DNA of 64,000 nucleotides from Paracoccus sp. TOH. GTDB lineage: Bacteria; Pseudomonadota; Alphaproteobacteria; Rhodobacterales; Rhodobacteraceae. This document shows, piece after piece, positions 1 to 8,430 of this stretch; the first letter of the stretch is position 1, and each line of letters begins with the position of its first letter. A program made the translations under genes and the position numbers. Location: the NCBI RefSeq assembly GCF_030388245.1, contig NZ_CP098362.1:1-64000 (forward strand). Reading direction: 5' to 3'. The notes under the pieces were generated by a model. It had not been told where the DNA came from. It ran no database searches and worked only from the letters and a program-made list of their open reading frames with translations.

Positions 1-1
1 G

Positions 2-1768
2 GCGACGGCCGCCCTTGCGGCAGAGGCGGCGGGCCATGGCGGCGGCCCCGACCTCCTTAGCGTGGTGGTGCTGCTGGCGGCCGCGGTGATCGCGGTGCCG
101 ATCTTTCGCAAGCTGGGGCTGGGCGCGGTGCTGGGCTATCTGGCTGCCGGGCTGGCCATCGGCCCCTACGGGCTGGGGTTCTTTCACGATCCGCAGTCGA
201 TCATCCATGTCGCCGAGCTTGGCGTGGTGCTGTTCCTGTTCGTGATCGGGCTGGAGATGCAGCCCTCGCGGCTGTGGGCGATGCGGGGCGAGATCTTCGT
301 GCTGGGCTTTGCCCAGGTGCTGCTGGCCATCGCCGTGCTGACCTGCGTCGGGCTGGCGCTGGGCTTTCCGGTCGCCGCCAGCTTCGTCTCGGGCACCGGC
401 TTCGTGCTGACCTCGACCGCCATCGTCATGCAGATGCTGGCCGAGCGCAATGAAATGGCGCTGCCCAGGGGCCGCCGCATCATCGCCATCCTGCTGTTCG
501 AGGACCTGGCCATCGTGCCGTTGCTGGCGCTGGTCGCCTTCCTCGCCCCGGGGGGCGAGGAGGTCACCCTGCCCGCCCGGCTGATCGCCATCGCCATCGG
601 GCTGGCCTGCATCGGCGCGCTGGTGCTGGCGGGCCGCTACCTGCTGAACCCGATGTTCGGCCTGCTGGCGCGGTTCGGCGGGCGCGAGGTGATGGCGGCG
701 GCGGCGCTGCTGGTGGTGCTGGGCGCGGCGCTGCTGATGCAATGGGGCGGGTTGTCGATGGCGATGGGCGCCTTCCTGGCCGGGGTTCTGCTGTCCGAGT
801 CCAGTTTCCGCCACCAGCTCGAGGCGGATGTCGAGCCGTTCCGCGGCCTGCTGCTGGGGCTGTTCTTCCTGGGCGTCGGCATGGCGCTGGACCTGCGGAT
901 CATCGCGCAGAACTGGGGGCTGATCGCCATCTGCGTGCCGGCCTATATGATCCTGAAGATGCTGGTGATCTATGGTACCGGCCGGGTGCTGGGTGCCGGC
1001 CGGTCCGAGGCGCTGGAACGCGCCGTGCTGATGGCGCAGGGCGGCGAATTCGCCTTCGTGCTCTATTCCAGCGCCCTGCAGGTCGGGATCATCAGCGGCC
1101 AGGACAACGCCGTGCTGACCGCCATCGTCATCGTCTCGATGGCGCTGACGCCGCTGCTCATCATCCTGCACGACCGGCTGGCGCCGCGACCCGCGCCTTC
1201 GCTGGAGGGCGTCGAGGCCGCGCAGGGGCTGGAGGCACGGGTGCTGATGATCGGCTTCGGCCGCATGGGCCAGATCATCAGCCAGCCGCTGATCGCGCGC
1301 GGCCATTCCATCTCGATCGTCGAAAGCGATCCGCAGACCATCCGCGACGCCGACACCATGGGCTTCAAGGTGTGGTATGGCGATGGCTCGCGGCTGGACG
1401 TGCTGCATGCCGCCGGCGCCGCCGAGGCCAAGCTGATCGTCGCCGTGGCCGGCGACAGGCAGGCGGTGACCCGGATCGTGGAACTGGCCAAGCACGAATT
1501 CCCGCTGGTGCCGGTGCTGGCCCGGGCCTTCGACCGCGAGCACGCGCTGGACCTGGTCGAGGCCGGCGCCGACTACCAGTTGCGCGAGACGCTGGAAAGC
1601 GCCTTCGCCATGGGCCGCGAGGCGCTGCTGCGGTTGGGCGACGATCCCGAGGCGGTCGAGGAGGTCATGGAGGACATCCGCGGCCGCGACATCGAGCGGT
1701 TCGAGATGGAATGCCTGGGCGGCATCTTCGCCGGCCGCGACCTGTTGCTCGGCAATCGCAAGAGCTAA
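2..1768 (+). CDS. Monovalent cation:proton antiporter, CPA2/Kef type (5' end outside window)
   Basis: The reading frame is already open at the left edge and reads into the first membrane helix without a clear start. A GTG at 62 could serve, but homologues begin with a few residues before this helix, so I treat the gene as 5'-truncated. About 370 residues of alternating hydrophobic helices form the Na+/H+ exchanger domain. A cytoplasmic TrkA-N/RCK domain follows, with a glycine-rich nucleotide motif (GFGRMGQ) near residue 400 counted from 62. The family expels K+ or Na+ in exchange for protons. The C-terminal tail is short and shows no obvious TrkA-C domain. It ends 4 nt inside the convergent hutD-like gene. 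The exact ion is not decidable from sequence; K+ is suggested by the neighbouring kdpDE-like and kup genes. Confidence 0.85.
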   Translation, partial: ATAALAAEAAGHGGGPDLLSVVVLLAAAVIAVPIFRKLGLGAVLGYLAAGLAIGPYGLGFFHDPQSIIHVAELGVVLFLFVIGLEMQPSRLWAMRGEIFVLGFAQVLLAIAVLTCVGLALGFPVAASFVSGTGFVLTSTAIVMQMLAERNEMALPRGRRIIAILLFEDLAIVPLLALVAFLAPGGEEVTLPARLIAIAIGLACIGALVLAGRYLLNPMFGLLARFGGREVMAAAALLVVLGAALLMQWGGLSMAMGAFLAGVLLSESSFRHQLEADVEPFRGLLLGLFFLGVGMALDLRIIAQNWGLIAICVPAYMILKMLVIYGTGRVLGAGRSEALERAVLMAQGGEFAFVLYSSALQVGIISGQDNAVLTAIVIVSMALTPLLIILHDRLAPRPAPSLEGVEAAQGLEARVLMIGFGRMGQIISQPLIARGHSISIVESDPQTIRDADTMGFKVWYGDGSRLDVLHAAGAAEAKLIVAVAGDRQAVTRIVELAKHEFPLVPVLARAFDREHALDLVEAGADYQLRETLESAFAMGREALLRLGDDPEAVEEVMEDIRGRDIERFEMECLGGIFAGRDLLLGNRKS

Positions 1769-2340
1769 AGCCGCGCGATCTCGACCAGCCACAGGCCTGC
1801 GGCCGGGGGCAAGGGCAGCGCGGCCTCGGGCCCCTCGCAGAGCAGCGCGTCGAGCGGCTGCAGCGTCACGGCCTCGCCGGCGCAGTCCAGCACGACCGGC
1901 GCGGTAGCCAGCAGCAGCCGCCATTCCGGCGCGGCATCCCACGGAACGGCGGCCGTCCCGGCCAGCCGCAGCAACCGGTGGGTGAAGGCGTCGCGCCGGG
2001 TCATGACGTTCAGGTCGCTGATCGGCGCCGCCAGCAACCGGGCCGAGGTCGGCACATCCGCCGGAAAAGCCAGCGGCGCGGCATCCGGCGTCAGCCTCCG
2101 GGCCGGCTGGCCCTGCACCTGCAGCTCGATCCCCTCGCCGGTCAACACCGCCAGCGTGCGGTCGATCTGCGGAAAATTCGAGAAATCGCCGTCCTCGGTC
2201 ACGCCGGCCATGCTGACGCGCCAGCCGAAATCGGCAAGGCCGGCGCCCTGGGGATAAACCGCGACCTCGACCGTCTCGCCACGGCCGTTCTTCCAGGGCA
2301 TGCGGCGGTGATCGGCGGCGCGCAGGATGCGGCGGGTCAT
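1765..2340 (-). CDS. HutD/Ves family protein
   Basis: A 191-residue cupin-like protein. It opens with the MPWKNGRGET motif near residues 14-23 that is typical of HutD/Ves proteins, followed by a conserved GWRVSMA segment. HutD is linked to histidine utilisation in other bacteria and Ves to cold adaptation, but the biochemical role of the family is not settled. No hut gene is present here. Its start codon overlaps the stop of kdpE by 4 nt (ATGA), so it is probably translated from the same mRNA as the kdpDE-like pair. That is an unusual partner. Confidence 0.8.
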   Translation of the reverse strand: MTRRILRAADHRRMPWKNGRGETVEVAVYPQGAGLADFGWRVSMAGVTEDGDFSNFPQIDRTLAVLTGEGIELQVQGQPARRLTPDAAPLAFPADVPTSARLLAAPISDLNVMTRRDAFTHRLLRLAGTAAVPWDAAPEWRLLLATAPVVLDCAGEAVTLQPLDALLCEGPEAALPLPPAAGLWLVEIARL

Positions 2341-3041
2341 GCGGTCTGTCCTCCTTCGGCGGCGGGGGCCCAGCGATAGCCGATGCCGGGCTCGGTCAGG
2401 ATCAATTCGGGTCTTGCGGGATCGCGTTCCAGTTTCTGGCGCAGCTGGCCGATGAAGACCCGCAGATAAGGCACGTCATCGACATGCGCCGGGCCCCAGA
2501 CCAGTTGCAGCAGCCGGTGATGCGTCATCACCCGGCCGGCATTGCCGGCCAGCGCCGCCAGCAGGTCGAATTCCTTGGGCGTCAGCCGCAGCTGCTCGCC
2601 GTCGCGGCTGACCTGATGCGCGGCAAGGTCGATGACCAGCCCGGCCTGCCGGATCTGCTCCGCCCGCGCGGCCCGGCGCGGGCGCAGGCTGGCGCGCAGC
2701 CGGGCCAGCAGTTCGCCGATGCCGAAGGGCTTGGCGACGAAATCATCGGCGCCGAGATCCAGCGCCATGATCTTCTCCATCTCCTGGTCATGGGCCGAGA
2801 GCACGATCACCGGCAGATCCGAGCGCAGCCGCAAGCGCTCGATCACCTCCTTGCCGTTCATGTCCGGCAGGCCGAGATCGAGGATGATCAGGTCCGGCTC
2901 CTGCGCCGCGACCTGGGCCAGCGCCTCGGTCCCGGTGGCGGCCAGGCAGGTGTCATAGCCGGCGGCGACCAGCGCATGACCCAGGAAACGCTGGATCTGC
3001 GGCTCGTCATCGGCGATCAGGATCAGGCGCCTTTCCCTCAT
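2337..3041 (-). CDS. kdpE: KdpE-like response regulator (OmpR/PhoB type)
   Basis: A 234-residue two-domain regulator. The receiver domain (about 1-120) has the acidic pair DDE at 11-13, the phospho-acceptor Asp55 (LIILDLGLPD) and the conserved Lys in the AKPFG motif. The C-terminal winged helix (about 140-230) carries the VDDVPYLRVFIGQLRQKLE recognition region typical of KdpE. The start overlaps the stop of the kinase gene by 4 nt. In E. coli KdpE activates the kdpFABC K+ pump. No kdpFABC is present in the window, so the likely local target is the divergent kup gene or another locus; this is inference. Confidence 0.88.
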   Translation of the reverse strand: MRERRLILIADDEPQIQRFLGHALVAAGYDTCLAATGTEALAQVAAQEPDLIILDLGLPDMNGKEVIERLRLRSDLPVIVLSAHDQEMEKIMALDLGADDFVAKPFGIGELLARLRASLRPRRAARAEQIRQAGLVIDLAAHQVSRDGEQLRLTPKEFDLLAALAGNAGRVMTHHRLLQLVWGPAHVDDVPYLRVFIGQLRQKLERDPARPELILTEPGIGYRWAPAAEGGQTA

Positions 3042-4618
3042 GCCGCGCCCTTGCCGCCTGGATCCGGCGGCAGCGGCAGGCGGATCGCCAGAACCGCGCC
3101 GCCCGAGACGCCGCGCGCCGCCGTCATGCGCCCGCCAAGCGCCCGGGCGATACCCTTGCAGATCGGCAGGCCCAGCCCGGCGCCGGGCGGCGCGCCCACC
3201 GCCTCCTCGGAAGCCAGCCATGCCGCGATGGCGGCCGGCAGCCCGCGACCGCTGTCCGAGACCGCCAGCACCAGCTCTGGCCCCTCGACCGCGCCGGTCA
3301 GCCGGATGGGCCCGGGCGCGTATTTCACCGCGTTCTCGACCAGGTTGAACAGCGCCTGCTCCAGCAGCCCCGCCTCGGCCCGGATCATCGGCAGCGGTGC
3401 CAGCTCGGCCGCGATCTGCGCCCGCGGCCAGGACCGCCGCGCCCGCGTCACCGCCGCCAGGGCCGCGTCGCCCGCATCGACCCAGGCCATCTGCGCCGCG
3501 ATCCCGGCCTGCAGCCGGGTCAGTTGCAGCAGCTTCTCGACATAGCGGGCCAGGCGCTCGGACTCCTCCTCGATCGCCGCCAGCAGGTCGGTCTGCGAGG
3601 CCGGCGGCAGCGTCGCGCCCAGCTCGCGCAGCGTCGTCACCGCGCCCAGAATGGTCGCCAGCGGCGTGCGCAGGTCATGCGACAGCGAGGCCAGCAGCGC
3701 CGCCCGCGTCTCCTCGGTGACGGCGCGGCGGCGCTCGGCCTCGGCCGCCTCGGCCAGGGCAAGGCGCTGCAGCGCCTGCCCGGACTGCCCCAGCACCACC
3801 TCGATGGTCTTTTCGCGCCAGTCCTTGTCGCTGCGGTCGGGGTCCAGCCGGGCATGGCCCAGCACGATGCCGCGCCTGTTCCCCGCGCCGTCCTGCACGC
3901 TCAGCGGATAGAAACTCAGCCGCGAGCCGCTCCAGCCTTTCGCCGCGGCCAGCTCGGCCCGGCCGCGGCGAAAGGCGATATCGGCGGCGTCCAGATCGCT
4001 GGCCTCGGGCAGATGGCCGTCGGGCTCGGCCGCCAGAAGCTGCAACCGCCCGCCTTCGGCGCGCAGCGCCACGGCCGGGCCCTGCGACAGGCCATGCAGG
4101 TGGCGCAGCGCAATGCGGGCCACGTCCTCGGTGCTTCTGGCCCCGGCCAGGTCGCCGCTGACCCGCGACACCACCTCGAGCGCCGCCGCCCGGCCCTTGG
4201 CCGCGTCCACCTGTTCGCGCAGGCGCCCGGCCAGGATCCCGGTCAGCGCGGCCGCCAGCAGGAAGACGGCAAGCGTGACCAGATCCCGCGGCCGGGCGAT
4301 GTGCAGGGTGAAATGCGGCTCGACGAACAGGTAGTTGAAGGCGGCGATGGCACCGACCGCACTGGCCAGTCCGACCCAGAAGCCGAAGGCGGCGGCGCTG
4401 ACCAGCACCGCGGTCAGGAACAGCAGGATCGAGACGTTCTCGGGCAACAGCTCGTGCAGCCGGTCCGCCGCCAGCGTCACCGCCGCCAGCAGCAGCGCCG
4501 CGCCCAGGAATCCGCCCGGCCGCGGCGCTGTCATCCAGCGGCGATCGTCGGGCGGCAGGCGTGGCGGGTCGAACTTGTCCATGAGCGGATCTGGCGCGAC
4601 GACAAGCCTCTTGTCCAT
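3038..4618 (-). CDS. kdpD: Short KdpD-like sensor histidine kinase lacking the N-terminal KdpD/Usp region
   Basis: A 526-residue kinase compared with roughly 890 for full KdpD. The first 35 residues lead straight into four closely spaced membrane helices (about 36-133, DUF4118). A GAF-like linker (about 140-290), the phospho-acceptor His314 (SLSHDLRTPL) and a HATPase domain with NLVENAVKYAPG and GAGLGL motifs follow. The N-terminal KdpD sensor domain with its Walker motif and the Usp domain, together about 370 residues, are absent. No in-frame remnant lies between here and kup, so this looks like a naturally short form. An alternative ATG at 4582 is possible. It forms an overlapping operon with kdpE. 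Confidence 0.85.
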   Translation of the reverse strand: MDKRLVVAPDPLMDKFDPPRLPPDDRRWMTAPRPGGFLGAALLLAAVTLAADRLHELLPENVSILLFLTAVLVSAAAFGFWVGLASAVGAIAAFNYLFVEPHFTLHIARPRDLVTLAVFLLAAALTGILAGRLREQVDAAKGRAAALEVVSRVSGDLAGARSTEDVARIALRHLHGLSQGPAVALRAEGGRLQLLAAEPDGHLPEASDLDAADIAFRRGRAELAAAKGWSGSRLSFYPLSVQDGAGNRRGIVLGHARLDPDRSDKDWREKTIEVVLGQSGQALQRLALAEAAEAERRRAVTEETRAALLASLSHDLRTPLATILGAVTTLRELGATLPPASQTDLLAAIEEESERLARYVEKLLQLTRLQAGIAAQMAWVDAGDAALAAVTRARRSWPRAQIAAELAPLPMIRAEAGLLEQALFNLVENAVKYAPGPIRLTGAVEGPELVLAVSDSGRGLPAAIAAWLASEEAVGAPPGAGLGLPICKGIARALGGRMTAARGVSGGAVLAIRLPLPPDPGGKGAA

Positions 4619-4622
4619 GGTC

Positions 4623-4639
4623 TTTACGAATTCCTTACA
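4623..4639. promoter_or_regulatory. Possible KdpE-type direct repeat between kdpD and kup
   Basis: The 113-bp gap between the divergent kdpD and kup genes contains TTTACG, five bases, then CTTACA. This resembles the E. coli KdpE arrangement of two T-rich hexamers about 5 bp apart. A further CTTACG lies at 4666-4671. The match is short and I infer it from position and spacing only. Confidence 0.3.
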
Positions 4640-4731
4640 CCCTTTCCGGGAATCCCTGTCGACCCCTTACGCGACGCCGAGGCATGCTGCGCCCTCTGCC
4701 GGAGGTGATTCCGGCGCTTGGGAATAAACGC

Positions 4732-6633
4732 ATGGCAAGTCTTGATACCCATATGCCCGATGACGCGCCGCGCCGCGGCGGGCTGCTGTCGCTGTCGCTG
4801 GCCGCGATCGGGGTGGTCTATGGCGATATCGGCACCTCGCCGCTTTACGCCTTCCGCGAGGCGATGCTGGCCACCGGCGCCAGCCATGGCGGCGTGGCGC
4901 GCGAGGACGTGCTGGGCGTGCTGTCGCTGATCGTCTGGGCGCTGGTGCTGGTGGTGACGGTGAAATACGTGCTGATCCTGCTGCGCGCCGACAACCAGGG
5001 CGAAGGCGGCACGCTGTCGCTGCTGGCCTTGGCGCAGCGGGCCATGGGGCGGCAGAACCGGGTGGTGCTGGTGCTGGGGCTGATCGGCGCGGCGCTGTTC
5101 TATGGCGATGCGGCGATCACCCCGGCGATCTCGGTGCTGTCGGCCATCGAGGGGCTGAAGCTGGTCACGTCCGGCGTGGACCCGTTCATCGAACCCATCG
5201 CCATCGCCATCATCATCGCGCTGTTTTTGGTGCAGAACCGCGGCACCGAGGCGGTGGCGCGGTTCTTCGGGCCTATCACCCTGATCTGGTTCATGGTCAT
5301 GGCCGCCGGCGGCATCCACTGGATGGTCCAGGACCCCGAGGTTCTGGCGGCGCTGAACCCGATCCACGCCCTGCGCTTCCTGCTGGACAACGGCAAGCTG
5401 GGCCTGGTGGTGCTGGGCGCGGTGTTCCTGGCGGTGACCGGGGCCGAGGCGCTTTATGCCGACATGGGCCATTTCGGCCGCAAGCCGATCCAGATGGCCT
5501 GGCTGTTCGTGGCTTTCCCGGCCCTGCTGCTGACCTATTTCGGCCAGGGCGCGCTGGTGCTGTCGCGGCCCGAGGCGATGGCCAATCCGTTCTTCCACAT
5601 GTTCCCGGCCTGGGCGCTGCTGCCGGTGGTGATCCTGGCGACGCTGGCCACCATCATCGCCAGCCAGGCGGTCATCACCGGCGCCTATTCGCTGACCCGG
5701 CAGGCCGTGCAATTGCGCATGTTGCCGCGCATGAAGATCCGCCACACCTCGGACGAGCACCAGGGCCAGATCTACATGCCCGGCGTGAACCGCTGGCTGA
5801 TGCTGGCGGTGCTGGCGCTGGTGATGATCTTCGGCTCGTCCTCGAGCCTCGCCTCGGCCTATGGCATCAGCGTCACCGGGACCATGGTCATCACCGCCAT
5901 GCTGGCGATGATCGTCGCCTGGAAGCACTGGAAGCTGCCGCTGTGGCTGGCAGTGGCGATGATGCTGCCCTTCCTGGTGCTGGATGCGACATTCCTGGGA
6001 GCGAACCTGATCAAGATCGGCGAGGGCGGCTATGTGCCGCTGGGCATCGCCGCCGCGGTGCTGGTCACGATGGCCAGCTGGATGCGCGGCACCGCCATCG
6101 TGCTGGCCAAGGATCGCGAGGCCGAACTGCCGCTGGGCGCGCTGCTGGCGCAGATCGAGAAATCCGATTCCATCGCCACCGTGCCGGGCACGGCGGTGTT
6201 CCTGACCTCGACGCCGGACCTGGCGCCCTCGGCCCTGCTGCACAGCCTCAAGCATTTCAAGTCGCTGCACGAGCAGAACGTGATCCTGACCATCACCACC
6301 GCCGAGGTGCCCCACGTTCCCGCCTCGGACCGGGTGCGGATCGAGGATCTCGACGAACGCTTCCGCCGCGTCGCGCTGGTCTATGGCTATGCCGAGGAGC
6401 CCGACGTGCCGCAGGCGCTGCTGCAATGCCGCCGGCAGGGCTGGAAATTCGACATCATGGCGACCTCGTTCATCCTGTCGCGGCGGCGGCTGCGGATCTC
6501 GACCCGCTCGCGCGTGCCAAGCTGGCAGGGCAAGCTGTTCATCGCCCTGTCGCGCAACGCCGCCGCCGCCTCGGACTATTTCCGCATCCCGGCCGGACGG
6601 GTGGTCGAGATCGGCGCGCAGATGAACATCTGA
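4732..6633 (+). CDS. kup: Kup low-affinity potassium:proton symporter
   Basis: A 633-residue membrane protein close in length to E. coli Kup (622). Near residue 20 it carries the family hallmark AAIGVVYGDIGTSPLY, then about 12 membrane helices, then a hydrophilic C-terminal domain from about residue 450. It imports K+ with protons across the inner membrane. I start at the ATG at 4732. An in-frame ATG at 4684 would add an untypical leader, and one at 4753 is also possible. No strong ribosome site decides between them. The divergent short kdpDE pair suggests K+- or turgor-linked control. Confidence 0.92.
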   Translation: MASLDTHMPDDAPRRGGLLSLSLAAIGVVYGDIGTSPLYAFREAMLATGASHGGVAREDVLGVLSLIVWALVLVVTVKYVLILLRADNQGEGGTLSLLALAQRAMGRQNRVVLVLGLIGAALFYGDAAITPAISVLSAIEGLKLVTSGVDPFIEPIAIAIIIALFLVQNRGTEAVARFFGPITLIWFMVMAAGGIHWMVQDPEVLAALNPIHALRFLLDNGKLGLVVLGAVFLAVTGAEALYADMGHFGRKPIQMAWLFVAFPALLLTYFGQGALVLSRPEAMANPFFHMFPAWALLPVVILATLATIIASQAVITGAYSLTRQAVQLRMLPRMKIRHTSDEHQGQIYMPGVNRWLMLAVLALVMIFGSSSSLASAYGISVTGTMVITAMLAMIVAWKHWKLPLWLAVAMMLPFLVLDATFLGANLIKIGEGGYVPLGIAAAVLVTMASWMRGTAIVLAKDREAELPLGALLAQIEKSDSIATVPGTAVFLTSTPDLAPSALLHSLKHFKSLHEQNVILTITTAEVPHVPASDRVRIEDLDERFRRVALVYGYAEEPDVPQALLQCRRQGWKFDIMATSFILSRRRLRISTRSRVPSWQGKLFIALSRNAAAASDYFRIPAGRVVEIGAQMNI

Positions 6634-6660
6634 CCGGGGCCGGACGCGGCGCGGCGCGGG

Positions 6661-8430
6661 TCAGTCGATCCGCGCCAGGGCCGCGCCGAAGCCCAGCACA
6701 TCGCCTTGCACGGCGATGCGGGCCAGCCTGCCCGGCCGGTGCGCCTCGATGCGGGTTTCCATCTTCATCGCCTCGATGACGGCGACGACCTGGCCCGCCT
6801 CGACCTCGGCGCCATCCTCGGCCTGCCACAATGTCAGCGTGCCGGGGACCGGGGCGGTCAGCAGCGCCTCGTCCGCCTCGGGCGCGGGTTGCGGGACGGC
6901 AGCGCCGCCGCCCGAGGGCAGCGCCGCAAGCAGGGTCGCGGGCAGGCCCAGCTCGTGCCGCTTGCCGTCGATCTCGATGGCAAGGCGCAAGAGCGGCGCC
7001 TGCGCGGCTGGCGCGACCCGGGCATGGGGCGCGACCGCCGCGGCCAGCGCCTCGGCGAAATCGGTCTCGATCCAGCGGGTATGGACGCGGAAATCCCCGT
7101 TCTCGGCGCGGAAATCCGGCTGGGCCAGCACCGCGCGGGCAAAGGGCAGGACCGAGGCCACGCCCGCGATGCGGAATTCGCGCAGTGCCCGCTCGGCGCG
7201 CTGCAAGGCTTCCTGCCGGGTGGCGCCGGTGACGATCAGCTTGGCCATCAGCGAATCGAAGCTGCCCGGCACCACCGAGCCTTGGGCCACGCCGCTATCC
7301 ATGCGGATGCCCGGCCCCGAGGGCGCATCGAAGACCTCGACCGGCCCGGGAGTGGGGAGGAACCCCCGGGCCGGGTCTTCCGCATTGATGCGGAACTCGA
7401 TGGCATGGCCGCGCGGTTCGGGCACCGTCTCGTCGGCCAGCCTTGCCCCTTGCGCCACGCGGATCATACCGCGCACCAAGTCGATGCCGGTGGTTTCCTC
7501 GGTCACCGGATGCTCGACCTGCAGCCGCGTGTTCACTTCCAGAAACGAGATCGTGCCATTGGCCGAGAGCAGGTATTCCACCGTCCCAGCCCCCGAATAG
7601 CCGGCATGGGCGCAGATGGCGCGGGCGGAATCGTGGATGCGGGCGCGCTGTTCGTCGGTCAGGAAAGGGGCGGGCGCCTCCTCGACCAGCTTCTGGTTGC
7701 GGCGTTGCAGGGAACAGTCGCGGGTGCCGATCACCTTGACGGTGCCGTGCTTGTCGGCCAGCACCTGCGCCTCGACATGGCGCGGGCGGTCGAGGAACTG
7801 CTCGATGAAGCATTCGCCGCGGCCGAAGGCGGTCAGCGCCTCGCGGGTGGCGGATTCGAACAGCTCCTCGACCTCCTCCAGCCGCCAGGCGACCTTCATG
7901 CCGCGCCCGCCGCCGCCGAAAGCGGCCTTGATGGCGATGGGCAGACCGTGGTCCTTCGCGAAAGCCAGCGCCTCGGCGGCGCTTTCGACCGGACCGGGGG
8001 TGCCGGCGACCAGCGGCGCGCCCACCGCCTCGGCGATGCGGCGGGCCTCGATCTTGTCGCCAAGCGCCTCGATGACCTTAGGATCGGGGCCGATCCAGAT
8101 CAGCCCGGCGTCCTGCACGGCCTGCGCGAAATCGGCGCGCTCGGACAGGAAGCCATAGCCCGGATGGACGGCATCGGCCCCGGCCGCCCGGGCGACGGCG
8201 ATGATCTTGCCGGCATCCAGATAGGTTTCCGAGGGCTTGTCGCCCCCCAGCGCATGCGCCTGATCGGCCATGCGCACGAAGATCGCGTCGCGGTCGGCAT
8301 CGGCATAGACGGCGACGCTTTCGATGCCCTCGTCGCGGCAGGCGCGGATCACGCGGACGGCGATCTCGCCCCGGTTGGCGATCAGCAGGCGGCGGATCGG
8401 GCGGCTGGGGCCGGTGGCGAAAAGGGTCAT
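6661..8430 (-). CDS. Biotin carboxylase fused to biotin carboxyl carrier domain
   Basis: A 589-residue protein. Residues about 10-455 form a biotin carboxylase with the ANRGEIAVR start, the ATP-grasp glycine loop [10 protein letters not shown] and the [11 protein letters not shown] motif. The last 75 residues form a biotinyl domain with EAMKM, so Lys556 is the expected biotin site. No carboxyltransferase domain or gene is nearby. The start overlaps pxpBC by 4 nt. Genes of this type often sit with PxpBC-like proteins, whose fold is shared with the C-terminal part of urea amidolyase. It is probably the carboxylating part of a 5-oxoproline-linked or urea-amidolyase-like system, but the acceptor is unknown. 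Confidence 0.85.
   Translation of the reverse strand: MTLFATGPSRPIRRLLIANRGEIAVRVIRACRDEGIESVAVYADADRDAIFVRMADQAHALGGDKPSETYLDAGKIIAVARAAGADAVHPGYGFLSERADFAQAVQDAGLIWIGPDPKVIEALGDKIEARRIAEAVGAPLVAGTPGPVESAAEALAFAKDHGLPIAIKAAFGGGGRGMKVAWRLEEVEELFESATREALTAFGRGECFIEQFLDRPRHVEAQVLADKHGTVKVIGTRDCSLQRRNQKLVEEAPAPFLTDEQRARIHDSARAICAHAGYSGAGTVEYLLSANGTISFLEVNTRLQVEHPVTEETTGIDLVRGMIRVAQGARLADETVPEPRGHAIEFRINAEDPARGFLPTPGPVEVFDAPSGPGIRMDSGVAQGSVVPGSFDSLMAKLIVTGATRQEALQRAERALREFRIAGVASVLPFARAVLAQPDFRAENGDFRVHTRWIETDFAEALAAAVAPHARVAPAAQAPLLRLAIEIDGKRHELGLPATLLAALPSGGGAAVPQPAPEADEALLTAPVPGTLTLWQAEDGAEVEAGQVVAVIEAMKMETRIEAHRPGRLARIAVQGDVLGFGAALARID

Noticed and set aside
742..2379. Long plus-strand frame overlapping the antiporter and hutD-like genes
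   Set aside because: Low-complexity Arg/Gly/Ala protein without motifs, crossing two well-supported genes in other frames.
4624..6426. Long open frame antisense to kup, about 600 codons
   Set aside because: It is very rich in Gln, His and Arg and mirrors kup. Such frames are a by-product of high GC content and codon bias, not genes.
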